A stretch of DNA of 64,000 nt from Dethiosulfovibrio faecalis (GCF_021568795.1 NZ_JAKGUE010000003.1:124001-188000), one strand, 5' to 3'. Shown: positions 34,080 to 44,046, counted from the first letter of the stretch. The notes: a model not told the origin generated them from the sequence alone. Made by a program: numbers and translations.

Positions 34080-35300
34080 ATGGACGAAGCCAGACGGGAC
34101 GATCTGGTCCAACTCTGTCAGGGGCTGGTTAGATATCCCAGCCCCTCCGGAGGGGAGGGCGAGATCGCCGCCTTTTTGCGGTCCGTCATGGTGTCCCTGG
34201 GTTACGACTCCGTCCAGGTCGACGGTTACGGCAGCCTGATAGGCACGGTGGACTTCGGTTCTCCCGGTCCAACTCTGCTCTTGGAGGCCCAGATGGATCA
34301 CGCCGAGTCGGGAGACCCGGGAGAGTGGCGCCATTATCCCTTCGGGGGCCGGGTCGAATCGGGTCGGATCTACGGTCGGGGTGCCACCGATCAGAAGGGC
34401 ATATTGGCCGCCATGGTGCTGGCCCTGGCCTGGCTGAAGCAGGATAGGGGAGATTTACTCTGCGGCAGGGCAGTCATGGCCGCCATGGTGCACCAGGAAA
34501 GCTTCGAGAGGGCCGCCTCCAAACTGGTGGCGGAGAGGGTGAGGCCCGACGGGGTAGTGTCCGGAGAGCCGTCGGACCTGACGGTGGAACGGGGGCAGAG
34601 GGGAAGGGCCTCCATAGCGGTAGAGACCTTCGGCCGTATGGAACACAGCTCCATGGGGGACAACAGCTCGGCTGACATGATGGTCCGACTGGTCTCCCGG
34701 CTCAAGGAGGACTACGTTCCAAAGGTGGACCCCTTCTTCGGAGAGGCTACCATGACTCTAACCAGCCTTCACTCCTATCCGGCGGACGTAAGGACCACCA
34801 TGCCCATCCGTTGCAGGGGCACCTTCGACAGAAGGATCCTTCCCGGCGAGACCGCCCAGTCCGTGATGAGAGATATAGAGGCGTCCATTTCCTCCGCCAT
34901 GAGGGATATCCCGGGCTTGAAGGCTCGGGCCTTTCTGGACGGAGGCGACGGACACTGCTACACCGGAGCGATGATAAGCTCCGAGGGATTCGCTCCGGCC
35001 TGGGAGATCGAGGCGGAGCATCCCTTCGTAGAAATGGTCCTGGACGGCGTCGCCGAGGCGGGGCTGGAACCGGTTCTCTCGAACAGGTCCGGTTTCGGAA
35101 CCAACGGATGTATATATGGAGGAGACATGTCGGTCCCCACGGTGGTCTTCGGCCCCTCAAGGAGGGAGCTCGCCCACGTGGTGGACGAGTACATAGAGGT
35201 GGATCAACTGGCCCTCGGCTGTAAATGCTACGGTTCCATAGCCGAGAAGTTTCTTGCTCGAAAGGAGGAGATCCCAGGTGGGGAAGGCAGTAAAGCTTGA
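34080..35300 (+). CDS. M20 peptidase-like protein with substituted active-site residues
   Basis: 406 residues, M20/ArgE-DapE-YgeY type. Compared with the YgeY gene at 42814, the first metal-ligand histidine ([10 protein letters not shown]) is Gln here (EAQMDHAESG), and the catalytic Glu pair (VQEED) is VHQES. The Asp in GRGATDQKG, the Glu in SGEPSD and the late AHVVDE His are kept. The protein could thus be a weak or non-catalytic homologue that binds the substrate, or it may use different ligands. Start ATG 34080 has AGGAGG eight bases upstream. It overlaps the next gene by 23 bases. Confidence 0.8.
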   Translation: MDEARRDDLVQLCQGLVRYPSPSGGEGEIAAFLRSVMVSLGYDSVQVDGYGSLIGTVDFGSPGPTLLLEAQMDHAESGDPGEWRHYPFGGRVESGRIYGRGATDQKGILAAMVLALAWLKQDRGDLLCGRAVMAAMVHQESFERAASKLVAERVRPDGVVSGEPSDLTVERGQRGRASIAVETFGRMEHSSMGDNSSADMMVRLVSRLKEDYVPKVDPFFGEATMTLTSLHSYPADVRTTMPIRCRGTFDRRILPGETAQSVMRDIEASISSAMRDIPGLKARAFLDGGDGHCYTGAMISSEGFAPAWEIEAEHPFVEMVLDGVAEAGLEPVLSNRSGFGTNGCIYGGDMSVPTVVFGPSRRELAHVVDEYIEVDQLALGCKCYGSIAEKFLARKEEIPGGEGSKA

Positions 35301-36513
35301 GTGCGCCATCTGCGGAAAGATCTACGATCCCGATCCGGAGTTCACCACCTGTCCCGACTGCGGCATAGACGGGACCATGCACGTTCTCTACGATTACGAG
35401 GAAATCAGGGAGACCATGACCGCAGAGTCTCTGGCGAGGGATCCGAACAGGTCCCTGTGGCGCTACCTTTCACTGCTTCCGGTTTCGGACGTCGATGCCG
35501 TCCCGGCACTTCAGGTGGGGTGGACCCCCCTATACGATTCCAAGGCCCTGGCCGAGAGATACGGCGTAGGTCGCCTTCTGGTCAAGGACGACGGAAGAAA
35601 CCCCACGGCGTCGTACAAGGACAGGGCAAGCGCCGTCGCAACCGCCATGGCGAAGGAACTCGGACGGGACGTGGTGGCCTGCGCCTCCACCGGCAACGCC
35701 GCCAGCTCCCTGTCGGGATTCGCGGCTGTCTCCGGGCTGAAAAGCGTGATATTCGTTCCCGAGGCCGCGCCGGAGGCCAAGGTAACCCAGCTTCTGGTCT
35801 ACGGATCCCGGGTGTTCTCCGTCAGGGGAGACTACGAGGAGACGGTCAATCTCGCCATAGAGGCCATAGATTCGGAAGGCTGGTACAACAGAAACTGCGC
35901 CATTAACCCATATCTGGTGGAGGGAAAGAAGACCTGCGCCATGGAGATAGCCGAGCAGATGGGATGGAAGGTCCCGGACAGGGTTATAACCTCCGTCGGA
36001 GACGGCTGCATAATAAGCAGCCTCTACAAAGGATTCCTGGACCTCAAGAGGATCGGCCTGATAGACCGGATTCCGGCCATAACCGGCGTCCAGGCAGAGG
36101 GAGCCTGTCCCATCCACGACGCGGTACTGTCCGGAGCGGATAGGGTGACCTTCGGTCCCGCCGATACCTTGGCGGACAGCATATCGGTTGGCGCTCCCAG
36201 GAACTGGGCCAAGGCGCTGAACGCCGTGAGGTCCAGCGGAGGGACCACCGTGACCGTGTCGGACCAGGAGATACTGGAGGCCATGACGGAGCTGGCCCGG
36301 GCCACAGGGGTCTTCGGAGAGCCAGCCGGCGTGACGTCCTTCGCCGGATTCAGGAAGATGGCGGACCAGGGAACGCTGGGATCGGACGAGACGGTCGCCA
36401 TAGTGGTGACGGGAAACGGACTCAAGGACGCGGCCTCGGCCAGAAAAGCGGTGGAGGCACCTACATCGGTGGATCCGTCGATGGAGTCGTTCCTCAAGGT
36501 GTTGAAACGGTAG
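35278..36513 (+). CDS. Threonine synthase-like PLP enzyme with zinc-ribbon start
   Basis: 411 residues from GTG 35278 (AAAGGAGGA eight bases upstream). First 40 residues carry CAICGK and CPDCG pairs typical of the zinc-ribbon that begins some threonine synthases. Fold-type-II PLP domain: lysine in NPTASYKDRASAVA, STGNAASSLSGF and VTSVGDGCIISSLYKG. The family makes threonine from phosphohomoserine or removes ammonia from diaminopropionate and related amino acids. Its place in the ureide island suggests the second. It could also be a real threonine synthase; no threonine genes lie near. Confidence 0.75.
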   Translation: MGKAVKLECAICGKIYDPDPEFTTCPDCGIDGTMHVLYDYEEIRETMTAESLARDPNRSLWRYLSLLPVSDVDAVPALQVGWTPLYDSKALAERYGVGRLLVKDDGRNPTASYKDRASAVATAMAKELGRDVVACASTGNAASSLSGFAAVSGLKSVIFVPEAAPEAKVTQLLVYGSRVFSVRGDYEETVNLAIEAIDSEGWYNRNCAINPYLVEGKKTCAMEIAEQMGWKVPDRVITSVGDGCIISSLYKGFLDLKRIGLIDRIPAITGVQAEGACPIHDAVLSGADRVTFGPADTLADSISVGAPRNWAKALNAVRSSGGTTVTVSDQEILEAMTELARATGVFGEPAGVTSFAGFRKMADQGTLGSDETVAIVVTGNGLKDAASARKAVEAPTSVDPSMESFLKVLKR

Positions 36514-36581
36514 AGACGTAATCCAATAAATTTTATTTTGTAATATAAAAATACATAAATATGAGGAGAGTGTGTCTAAAG

Positions 36582-38060
36582 ATGTCGTATAACATAATAG
36601 ACCTCACCGTAAACGAGAAACAGCTCGAAAGCGCCGTCGAGAGGGCCAGGGAAAAGGAAATCGTAATTCCCACCTTCGCCGAGATGAAGGACCCCTCGAA
36701 GGTCCCGGCCAAGATAAAGGAAAAGCTGGGCTCGGTGGGACTCTGGGACGTGGATCCTCTGAACCTGTTTCGAATAACCTGGAAGAACGAGCCGGTCAAG
36801 GACGGCGGACTGTACGACGGGGTCAACTTCGTCGAGCTTCCCGAATCACTCACCGGGGTCAAGGCCAGGATCTTCGCCCTGGTGGGAAAGTGGTTCCCCA
36901 CCGGAGCCCACAAGGTAGGGGCGACCTTCGGCTGTCTCGCCCCCAGGCTCGTGACGGGGCAGTTCGACCCGGTGAACCAAAGGGCGGTCTGGCCCTCCAC
37001 CGGAAACTACTGCCGCGGCGGAGCCTACAACGCCCAGCTCCTGGGATGCGAGTCCATAGCCATTCTTCCCGAGGGAATGAGCCGCGAGCGTTTCGACTGG
37101 CTCAAGAAGGTGGCCGGAGAGGTAATAGCCACCCCCGGATCGGAGAGCAACGTCAAGGAGATATTCGACAAGACCTGGGAGCTCAGGAAGACCAGGGACA
37201 ACGTGGTCATCTTCAACCAGTTCGACGAGATGGGCAACCCCCTCTGGCACTACGTCGTGACGGGAAACGCCATAGAGGAGATGCTGAAGCAGGTGATGGG
37301 CAAGGACGACCGCTACTTCGGCTGCGCCTTCACCACCGGGTCCGCCGGGACCATAGCCTGCGGCGACTACATGAAGGAGCTTTTCCCTGCGAGCAAGATA
37401 GCCGCCTCCGAGGCCCTTCAGTGTCCCACCCTTCTATGGAACGGATGGGGAGCCCACAGGATAGAGGGCATAGGGGACAAGCACGTGCCCTGGGTCCACA
37501 ACGTTAAGAACACCGACATGATAATCGACGTGGACGACGAGGACTCCATGGCCTGGATCCGGCTGTTCAACGAGCCAGCCGGAAGGGACTACCTCAAGAA
37601 GAAGGGAGTGCCGGAGGATCTGGTGGATTCCCTCGACCTGGTGGGGATCTCCGGAGCGGCCAACATAATATCCTGCATCAAGATGGCCAAGTACTACGAG
37701 CTGACAGAGAAGGACGTCCTGGTGACCGTCCTCACCGACTCGATGGAGCTGTACAACTCCCGTCTGGCCGAGATGGAGGAGGAGTACGGTCCCTACGGCG
37801 AGATAGACGCCGCGGTGGACTTCCACCAGCACATCAGAGGGCTCTCGGTGGACTACATGCAGGAACTTTCCTACAGGGACAGAAAGAGGGTCCACGACCT
37901 CAAGTACTACACCTGGGTGGAGCAGCAGGGCAAGTCCATGGAGGAGCTGGACGCTCAGTGGTACGACGCCGAGAACTACTGGGGCGAGATCCACGGCATG
38001 GCGGACAAGATAGACGAGAAGATCAGAGAGTTCAACGACAAGACCGGATTGCTGAAATAA
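36582..38060 (+). CDS. TrpB-like PLP-dependent enzyme of unknown reaction
   Basis: 492 residues. The PLP lysine region FPTGAHKVGATFG resembles NHTGSHKxN of tryptophan synthase beta; the GNYCRGGAYNAQLLGC and TTGSAGTIACGDYMKE stretches bind PLP phosphate. Clearly a fold-type-II enzyme but longer than TrpB, with an extra ~70 residues at the end (EIDAAVDFHQHIRGLSVDYM and after). It could be a beta-elimination or deamination enzyme acting on the product of the pathway. ATG 36582 with AGGAGAG eleven bases upstream was chosen over ATG 36561. An AT-rich leader of 68 bases precedes it. Confidence 0.8.
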   Translation: MSYNIIDLTVNEKQLESAVERAREKEIVIPTFAEMKDPSKVPAKIKEKLGSVGLWDVDPLNLFRITWKNEPVKDGGLYDGVNFVELPESLTGVKARIFALVGKWFPTGAHKVGATFGCLAPRLVTGQFDPVNQRAVWPSTGNYCRGGAYNAQLLGCESIAILPEGMSRERFDWLKKVAGEVIATPGSESNVKEIFDKTWELRKTRDNVVIFNQFDEMGNPLWHYVVTGNAIEEMLKQVMGKDDRYFGCAFTTGSAGTIACGDYMKELFPASKIAASEALQCPTLLWNGWGAHRIEGIGDKHVPWVHNVKNTDMIIDVDDEDSMAWIRLFNEPAGRDYLKKKGVPEDLVDSLDLVGISGAANIISCIKMAKYYELTEKDVLVTVLTDSMELYNSRLAEMEEEYGPYGEIDAAVDFHQHIRGLSVDYMQELSYRDRKRVHDLKYYTWVEQQGKSMEELDAQWYDAENYWGEIHGMADKIDEKIREFNDKTGLLK

Positions 38061-38082
38061 AGTCAGCTTAGATCAAGGTCCT

Positions 38083-38117
38083 GACCCCCTCTTGAGGACC
38101 TCGAGAGGGGGCCTTTT
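38083..38117 (+). terminator. Terminator after the TrpB-like gene
   Basis: Stem of 13 bases per arm (about 38085-38097 and 38099-38111, one G-T pair) followed by TTTT. Confidence 0.8.
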
Positions 38118-38158
38118 GTAAGCTATCTCCGAGTTTTTTTATGGAAGGGTGATTCATC

Positions 38159-39736
38159 TTGTTCGACCTCCTTATTACAGGGGCCTCCATAGTGGACGGC
38201 AGCGGAAGAGATCCCTTCGTCGCCGATCTGGCCGTTAAAGACGGCCTCGTCGCAGCCATAGGTTCGAATCTCGGACTGGCGGAGGAGACGATAGAACTCG
38301 CAGGCAAAACCCTGGTCCCGGGGTTCGTGGACGTTCACGGTCACTCGGAGCTGAGGGCCATGACCGACCCCGACGTGTCTCCTAAGCTGCTTCAGGGCTA
38401 CACCTGCGAGCTGGCGGGAAACTGCGGAGTGGGAGTGGCCCCTGTCAGGGAGGAGGAGAAGGCCTCTCTTGCCCAGGAGGTGGCGGGGATATTGGGCAGA
38501 GGTCCCGACGTCTGGAACTGGAACTCCTTCCCCGAGCTGCTGGACCGGATGGAATCGGGGGCCTACGGACTCGACCTGGGGCTTCTGGTGCCTCACGGGC
38601 CTCTGAGGAACTACGTCATGGGAGAGAGGCGTTCCGGCCTCGCATCGGAGAGGGACATCGAGGAGATGACCGCCATTCTTCGGGAGGCCATGGACGCCGG
38701 TGCCTTTGGCCTGTCCACCGGGTTATTCTACGATCCCTGTTGCTACGCCGACTCGAAGGAGCTGACCGCCCTCTTCGAGACGGTCTCCGGCAGAGGCGGC
38801 ATCGTGTCGGTCCACCAGAGAAACGAGGGCGATAGGATACTTGAGTCCCTGGAGGAGATCCTCGCTCCGGCAGAGTCCTCCGGGGTCAGACTTCAGATAT
38901 CCCATCTGAAGGTGGGAGGAGAGAGAAACCGCCATAAGCTGGACAGGGTTTTGGAGACCATCGAGAGATACGCCGAGAGAGGTTGCGACGTTTCCTTCGA
39001 TCAATACCCATATTCGGCCGGGTCCACGTCCCTCTACAGCCTGTTGCCCCCCTCGTATCTCGCCCTTGGATTTAGCGAGGTCAAGCGGCGTCTTGATGAT
39101 AAAGTAGAGAGAGGAAACATCCGAGGACAGATGGAAGAGCCGGAGGGCTGGGACGGCGTCTACTCCATGCTGGGCTGGGACGGGATAATCCTGACCGGTG
39201 CCGATCTGGAGGAGAACCGGAGGTTCCTGGGTCGGACTCTGAGGGAGATAGGCGAGATGAGGGGGCAGGATCCCTTCGATTCCTACTTTGACCTGATCTC
39301 TAAGGAGGGGAAGGCGTTGACCATGATTGACTTTATCACCGACGAGGATTCGGTGGAGAGGATAATGGTCCATCCCCTTCAGTGCTTCGGCACGGACGGC
39401 CTCTATTCCGGCTGTCCTCATCCCAGAACCTTCGGATGTTCCTACCGTGTTCTGGATCGTTACGTGAAGGGCAAAAAACTTTTGACCCTTCCGGAGGCGA
39501 TTCGAAAGCTTTCGTCCCTTCCGGCCCAAAGGGCCGGTTTCGACGACAGGGGACTCCTGTCGGTCGGCTTCAGGGCCGACATGGTCGAGCTGGACCTGGA
39601 CGGTCTGGAGGATCGGGCGGACTACGGTTCCCCCTCTCTGACAGGTAGGGGGATTCCGTCCGTCTGGGTGCGAGGACGACCGGCCGTCAGGGACGGCGAG
39701 GTGGTATCTCGGGAGGGACGTCTCGTCAGGAGGTGA
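38159..39736 (+). CDS. N-acyl-D-amino-acid deacylase family amidohydrolase
   Basis: 525 residues. Amidohydrolase marks of D-aminoacylases: PGFVDVHGHSELRAM, the conserved cysteine in LAGNCGVGVAP, SVHQRNEGDRILESL, LQISHLKVGG, and the late GTDGLYSGCPHPRTFG. It should cleave N-acyl or N-carbamoyl-like groups from D-amino acids. It starts at TTG 38159 with AAGGGTG upstream. It lies between the PLP enzymes and the TRAP transporter, all facing right, so it may free the amino acid that they process. Related dihydropyrimidinase is at 49824. Confidence 0.85.
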   Translation: MFDLLITGASIVDGSGRDPFVADLAVKDGLVAAIGSNLGLAEETIELAGKTLVPGFVDVHGHSELRAMTDPDVSPKLLQGYTCELAGNCGVGVAPVREEEKASLAQEVAGILGRGPDVWNWNSFPELLDRMESGAYGLDLGLLVPHGPLRNYVMGERRSGLASERDIEEMTAILREAMDAGAFGLSTGLFYDPCCYADSKELTALFETVSGRGGIVSVHQRNEGDRILESLEEILAPAESSGVRLQISHLKVGGERNRHKLDRVLETIERYAERGCDVSFDQYPYSAGSTSLYSLLPPSYLALGFSEVKRRLDDKVERGNIRGQMEEPEGWDGVYSMLGWDGIILTGADLEENRRFLGRTLREIGEMRGQDPFDSYFDLISKEGKALTMIDFITDEDSVERIMVHPLQCFGTDGLYSGCPHPRTFGCSYRVLDRYVKGKKLLTLPEAIRKLSSLPAQRAGFDDRGLLSVGFRADMVELDLDGLEDRADYGSPSLTGRGIPSVWVRGRPAVRDGEVVSREGRLVRR

Positions 39737-39819
39737 CGTATGGAAAAATTGGAGGGAGACACTTAAGGGGAGATAGTCCTATGGTTAAAAGAACAGGAGA
39801 AAAGGAGGCGTATTGAGAT

Positions 39820-40852
39820 ATGAAGCGTAGAGTGACGATTATAGCCCTGGCGTTGGTGGTGGCCCTGTGTTCCTCCGCTCTGGCGGGACCTAAGGTCCTC
39901 AAACTGGCCCATCTGAACCCTCAGCAGCCCTTTGAAAACGCAACTGGAGCCATGGCGGCGGTGTTCAAGAGCATGGTCGAGGCCGGTACCAACGGCTCGG
40001 TTCAGGTGAAGATATTCCCGGCGGGACAGCTCGGCAACGAGAGAGAGACCATGGAGCAGGTCAAGGTCGGAGTGGTCCAGAGCTACATAGCCTCCGCCGG
40101 AGGAATGGCCCCCTTCTACCCCCTTTACGGCGTCCTGCGCAGTTCCCAACTACGCGGTGGCCTGGAAGGTCTTCGACGGCCCCTTCGGCGAGTATCTCAA
40201 GGAGGATATCAAAAAGGTCACCGGCTTCAGGGTCCTCGGTTTCGGCGAGGCGGGTGGTTTCTTCCAGCTCTCCAACAGCGTCCGTCCCATAAAGACCGTG
40301 GAGGACATGAAGGGTCTCAAGATGCGCACCATGACCCTTCCCACCCATCAGAACCTCATGAAGACCTACGGAGCCGCCGCTACCCCCATAGCCTGGGCCG
40401 AGGTCTACACGGCGCTCCAGACCGGAGTGGCCGACGGTCAGCATAACCCCCTTCCCATAGTCCTTCTCGGGAAGCTCTACGAGGTTCAGAAGTACCTCAC
40501 CCTGACCAACCACATATACAGCACCTACTGCTGGATCATGAACGACGAGTTCTGGGACGGCCTCAGCGATGACGAAAAAGAGGTAGTCAACTCCTCCGCT
40601 ATAACCGCCATAGTGGCCGGACGGGGCCTCAACAGGATCATCGAGGGCTCCGATAGAGGACTTCCAACCATCATAGAGAAGGGCATGGAGGTCAACACCC
40701 CGACTCCGGAGGCCATGGAACAGTTCCGCGAGATGGGCAAGGACTCGGCAATGGTATTCATAAAGGAGAACTTCGGCGATAAGGGCGTGGAGATAGCGGA
40801 TCTCTATCTCGAGGCCATAGACGAAGCAGTGGACGAGCTGGAAGACGATTAG
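39820..40852 (+). pseudogene. dctP: TRAP transporter solute-binding protein DctP, frameshifted
   Basis: Two overlapping frames together make a DctP-type periplasmic binding protein. The first (from ATG 39820) has a signal peptide ending near LCSSALAG and reads to VGVVQSYIASAGGMAPFYP, LYGVL, then loses homology near 40139. The second frame resumes at about 40142 with AVPNYAVAWKVFDGPFGEY and runs to 40852, ending in IADLYLEAIDEAVDELEDD. Family members read GVLD-LPF-xVPNY here, so about 11 bases are missing between CTG and GCAGTT. It is either a real disruption or a sequencing error; the permeases just after are intact. Confidence 0.85.
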
Positions 40853-40869
40853 TCTTTCCGGACAGGTCC

Positions 40870-41448
40870 ATGACGAAGGATAGAAAAAGCGCGGGCCGGG
40901 GAGTTTTCTCCCTGGCCGAGCGCCTCGGAAACGGTCTGGAGAGGTTCCTGGAGGTCCCGGTACTGATACTGTCGATCGTCATGACCGCATCGGTGCTCGC
41001 CGGGGTCTTCTTCCGATACGTCCTTCGATCCCCACTGGGATGGAGCGAGGAGCTCTCCCGTTACATCATGATATGGATGGCCCTGCTGTCGGTGGCTCTT
41101 TGTATATGGAGGCAGGAGCACGTTGGAGTGACCATGTTCATAAAAAAACTTCCCCGGCTTCTGGCCAAGACCCTCGTCTTCGCCTCCAACGGACTGGTCA
41201 TGTTCTTCCTCTACATACTTCTGGCCTATGGGCTCAAGATGGCCGAGAGGGGCAAGTCCCAGATAGCCACCGGACTTGGGACCACCATGGAATGGTGGCT
41301 CATGGCGGTGCCAGTCAGCGCGGGCATCTGCATGGTGATGCTGGCCTGCAAGATGGTGCTGGACGTCAGACGGAGGGATCTGGACGAAATTCTGATGTCG
41401 GAGGAACTGGTGGACGCGGTCAAGAGAGAGGAAGGACTGGACTTTTAG
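40870..41448 (+). CDS. dctQ: TRAP transporter small permease DctQ
   Basis: 192 residues with four membrane helices, DctQ length and arrangement. Segment FRYVLRSPLGWSEELSRYIM is the family signature between helix 1 and 2, followed by EHVGVTMFIKKLP. It is the small membrane partner of DctM and completes a sodium-driven importer of carboxylates or related acids. Weak ribosome site. It follows the frameshifted dctP by 17 bases. Confidence 0.92.
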   Translation: MTKDRKSAGRGVFSLAERLGNGLERFLEVPVLILSIVMTASVLAGVFFRYVLRSPLGWSEELSRYIMIWMALLSVALCIWRQEHVGVTMFIKKLPRLLAKTLVFASNGLVMFFLYILLAYGLKMAERGKSQIATGLGTTMEWWLMAVPVSAGICMVMLACKMVLDVRRRDLDEILMSEELVDAVKREEGLDF

Positions 41449-41469
41449 CAGTGAACGGGGGGATTTTAT

Positions 41470-42762
41470 ATGACCGGATTCCTTAGCGCCTCCTTCGCCA
41501 TACTGATAGCGGTGGGGATGCCCATAGGGTTCGTCCTGGGAGTGGCGGGACTTCTCGGTATGGTCAAGATGGGCGGTGGAGCCGTCTTGAACCTGGTGCC
41601 TCAGAGGTACTTCGCAGGGGTGGACATGTTTACACTGATGGCCATGCCCTTCTTCATACTGGCGGGAGAGATCATGAACAAGACCGGCATCACCCAGAGG
41701 CTGGTCAAGTTCAGCAACATACTGGTGGGACATCTCCAGGGAGGACTGGCCCACGCCAACATAGTGGCTTCAATATTCTTCGCGGGTATAACCGGAGCGG
41801 CGGTCAGCGACACCGCCGCCATAGGATCCATGCTCATACCGGCCATGGTGGACGAGGGATACGACAAGGACTTCTCGGCGGCCATAACCGCCGCGTCCTC
41901 CATAATCGGCCCCACCATACCGCCGTCGAACATAATGGTTATCTACGGGGCCTTCATGCAGGTCTCCATAGCGGGGCTCTTCATGACAGGGCTCGTCCCG
42001 GGGCTGCTGCTAGGGGTGGCCCTCATGATAATGACAGCCAGGATATCCAAGAAGAGGGGATATCCTGTTGGAGAGAGAAGAGCCACGGTAAAGGAGATGC
42101 TGGTCGGACTGAAGGACGCCATAGTGGCCCTTCTGATGCCCCTGATAATACTGGGGGGAATTCTCTCCGGCATGTTCACCCCCACCGAGGCGGCCGCAGT
42201 AGCCGTGGCCTACGCCATGGTGCTGGGCTTCTTCGTCTACAGAAACCTCACCTTGAGGGACATGGTTCCCCTGTTTCTCAAGATGGCCAGGACCACCGGG
42301 GTGGTCTTTCTGGTCATAGCAGCCGCGTCCATTTTGGGATGGGTGCTCACCATAGAGCAGATCCCGGAGAAGGTCGCCACCTTCATGTTGAGCATAAGCG
42401 ACAATCGCTACGTCATCATGGGGCTCATCCTGATCATGCTCCTGGTGGTGGGTATGTTCATGGACATAGCGGCGGCACTCATAATACTGGGTCCTATCCT
42501 TCACCCTCTGGCGGTGCAGCTGGGATACCATCCGCTTCACTTCGGGATCATCATGGTCCTGGCGCTCAACATAGCCCTGATGACCCCGCCGGTGGGGGCC
42601 TGTCTGTTCGTGGCCTGCGGCATAAGCAAGCTGACCCTGGAGCAGATAAGCCGGGAGATACTGCCCTTCATTCTGGTGGAGCTGGCGGTCCTTTTGCTTA
42701 TAACCTTCGTTCCGGCCATACCTCTGGCCCTTCCGGGAGCCATGGGGCTGCTGGCTCGGTGA
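41470..42762 (+). CDS. dctM: TRAP transporter large permease DctM
   Basis: 430 residues with about twelve membrane segments, normal for DctM. Family stretches are MPFFILAGEIMNKTGITQRL, HANIVASIFFAGITGAAVSD, SSIIGPTIPPSNIMVIYGAF and ALNIALMTPPVGACLFVACG. It transports the solute captured by DctP with sodium. The ribosome site GGGGGG is close to ATG 41470. The substrate is unknown; its setting suggests an N-carbamoyl or acyl amino acid. Confidence 0.95.
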   Translation: MTGFLSASFAILIAVGMPIGFVLGVAGLLGMVKMGGGAVLNLVPQRYFAGVDMFTLMAMPFFILAGEIMNKTGITQRLVKFSNILVGHLQGGLAHANIVASIFFAGITGAAVSDTAAIGSMLIPAMVDEGYDKDFSAAITAASSIIGPTIPPSNIMVIYGAFMQVSIAGLFMTGLVPGLLLGVALMIMTARISKKRGYPVGERRATVKEMLVGLKDAIVALLMPLIILGGILSGMFTPTEAAAVAVAYAMVLGFFVYRNLTLRDMVPLFLKMARTTGVVFLVIAAASILGWVLTIEQIPEKVATFMLSISDNRYVIMGLILIMLLVVGMFMDIAAALIILGPILHPLAVQLGYHPLHFGIIMVLALNIALMTPPVGACLFVACGISKLTLEQISREILPFILVELAVLLLITFVPAIPLALPGAMGLLAR

Positions 42763-42813
42763 ACGAGAAGCAACCTTACATAACATAAAAAATCGAAAGC
42801 GAGGCGTTATCTC

Positions 42814-44025
42814 TTGAAGATCCCTTTTGATCAGGTGGTGGCGAAGGCGGAGGAGTACAAGGACGATATGACCCGTTTCCTCAGGGACATGATAGCCCTG
42901 CCCAGCGAGAGCTGCGGCGAGGAGGCCGTCATAAAGAGGATCAAGGAGGAGATGGAGAAGGTAGGTTTCGACAGGGTGGAGATAGATCCCATGGGCAACA
43001 TCCTGGGATATCTGGGACGGGGCAAGCACCTGATCGCCATGGACGCCCACATAGACACGGTCGGCATAGGGGAGATAAAGAACTGGAAGTTCGATCCCTA
43101 TAAGGGCATGGAGGAAGGCGACGTCGTAGGAGGCCGCGGAGCCAGCGACCAGGAGGGCGGAATGGCCGCCATGGTCTACGCCGGAAAGATAATAAAGGAC
43201 CTGGGGCTCGAGGACGACTACACCCTTCTCGTCACTGGGACGGTCCAGGAGGAGGACTGCGACGGCCTCTGCTGGCAGTACATAATAGAGGAGGACGGAA
43301 TACGTCCCGAGTTCGTCGTCAGCACCGAGCCCACCGACTGCCGGATCTACCGGGGCCAGAGGGGAAGGATGGAGATAAAGGTCGAGACCGGAGGCATAAG
43401 CTGCCACGGCTCCGCCCCTGAGAGAGGGGAGAACGCCATATACAAGATGGCCCCTATCGTCATGGAGCTTAGAGCCCTCCACGAGAACCTGAAGGACGAC
43501 GACTTCCTGGGCAAGGGCAGCCTGACCATATCCCAGATATTCCACAAATCCCCGTCCCGGTGCGCCGTGGCGGACGGATGCACCATATCGATAGACCGCC
43601 GTCTGACCTGGGGCGAGACCTGGGAGGGAGCCCTTCAGGAGGTCAGAAACCTTCCCGCCGTCAAGGAGGCCGAGGCGGAGGTGTCTCTCTACACCTACGA
43701 GAGGCCTTCCTGGACCGGCCTGGTATACCCGACCGACTGCTACTTCCCGGCCTGGAAGCTGGAGGAGGAGCACCCGGCCTGCAGGACCCTTGTGGACGGC
43801 TACAGAAGGCTGTTCGACCGGGAGCCCGTGGTGGACAAATGGACCTTCTCCACCAACGGCGTCTCCATAATGGGCCGCCACGGCATACCGGTCATAGGCT
43901 TCGGACCAGGCAAGGAAGAGGAGGCCCACGCCCCCAACGAGAAGACCTGGAAAAGCCACCTGGTGACCTGCGCCGCCATGTACGCCGTCATCCCGGGAAT
44001 CTACGTGGACGAACACTGCGATTAA
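42814..44025 (+). CDS. ygeY: YgeY-family M20 hydrolase
   Basis: 403 residues, equal to E. coli YgeY. All metal and catalytic residues are kept: [40 protein letters not shown] and the late [10 protein letters not shown]. YgeY acts with YgeW in anaerobic ureide or purine breakdown clusters; its exact substrate is an N-carbamoyl or acyl amino acid by inference. It starts at TTG 42814; GAGGCG lies some ten bases upstream. The next gene is ygeW after 21 bases, the same neighbour order as in E. coli minus ygeX. Confidence 0.9.
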   Translation: MKIPFDQVVAKAEEYKDDMTRFLRDMIALPSESCGEEAVIKRIKEEMEKVGFDRVEIDPMGNILGYLGRGKHLIAMDAHIDTVGIGEIKNWKFDPYKGMEEGDVVGGRGASDQEGGMAAMVYAGKIIKDLGLEDDYTLLVTGTVQEEDCDGLCWQYIIEEDGIRPEFVVSTEPTDCRIYRGQRGRMEIKVETGGISCHGSAPERGENAIYKMAPIVMELRALHENLKDDDFLGKGSLTISQIFHKSPSRCAVADGCTISIDRRLTWGETWEGALQEVRNLPAVKEAEAEVSLYTYERPSWTGLVYPTDCYFPAWKLEEEHPACRTLVDGYRRLFDREPVVDKWTFSTNGVSIMGRHGIPVIGFGPGKEEEAHAPNEKTWKSHLVTCAAMYAVIPGIYVDEHCD

Positions 44026-44046
44026 AACGAAAGGGGAACTTTACGG

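Noticed and set aside
39820-40852. Reading dctP as two separate genes
   Set aside because: The two frames join within one conserved protein family; the second has no ribosome site at its first start codon.
42010-44016. Long leftward open frame of 668 codons across dctM and ygeY
   Set aside because: It is antisense to two genes with clear family motifs and has His- and Gly-rich low-complexity translation with no known domain.
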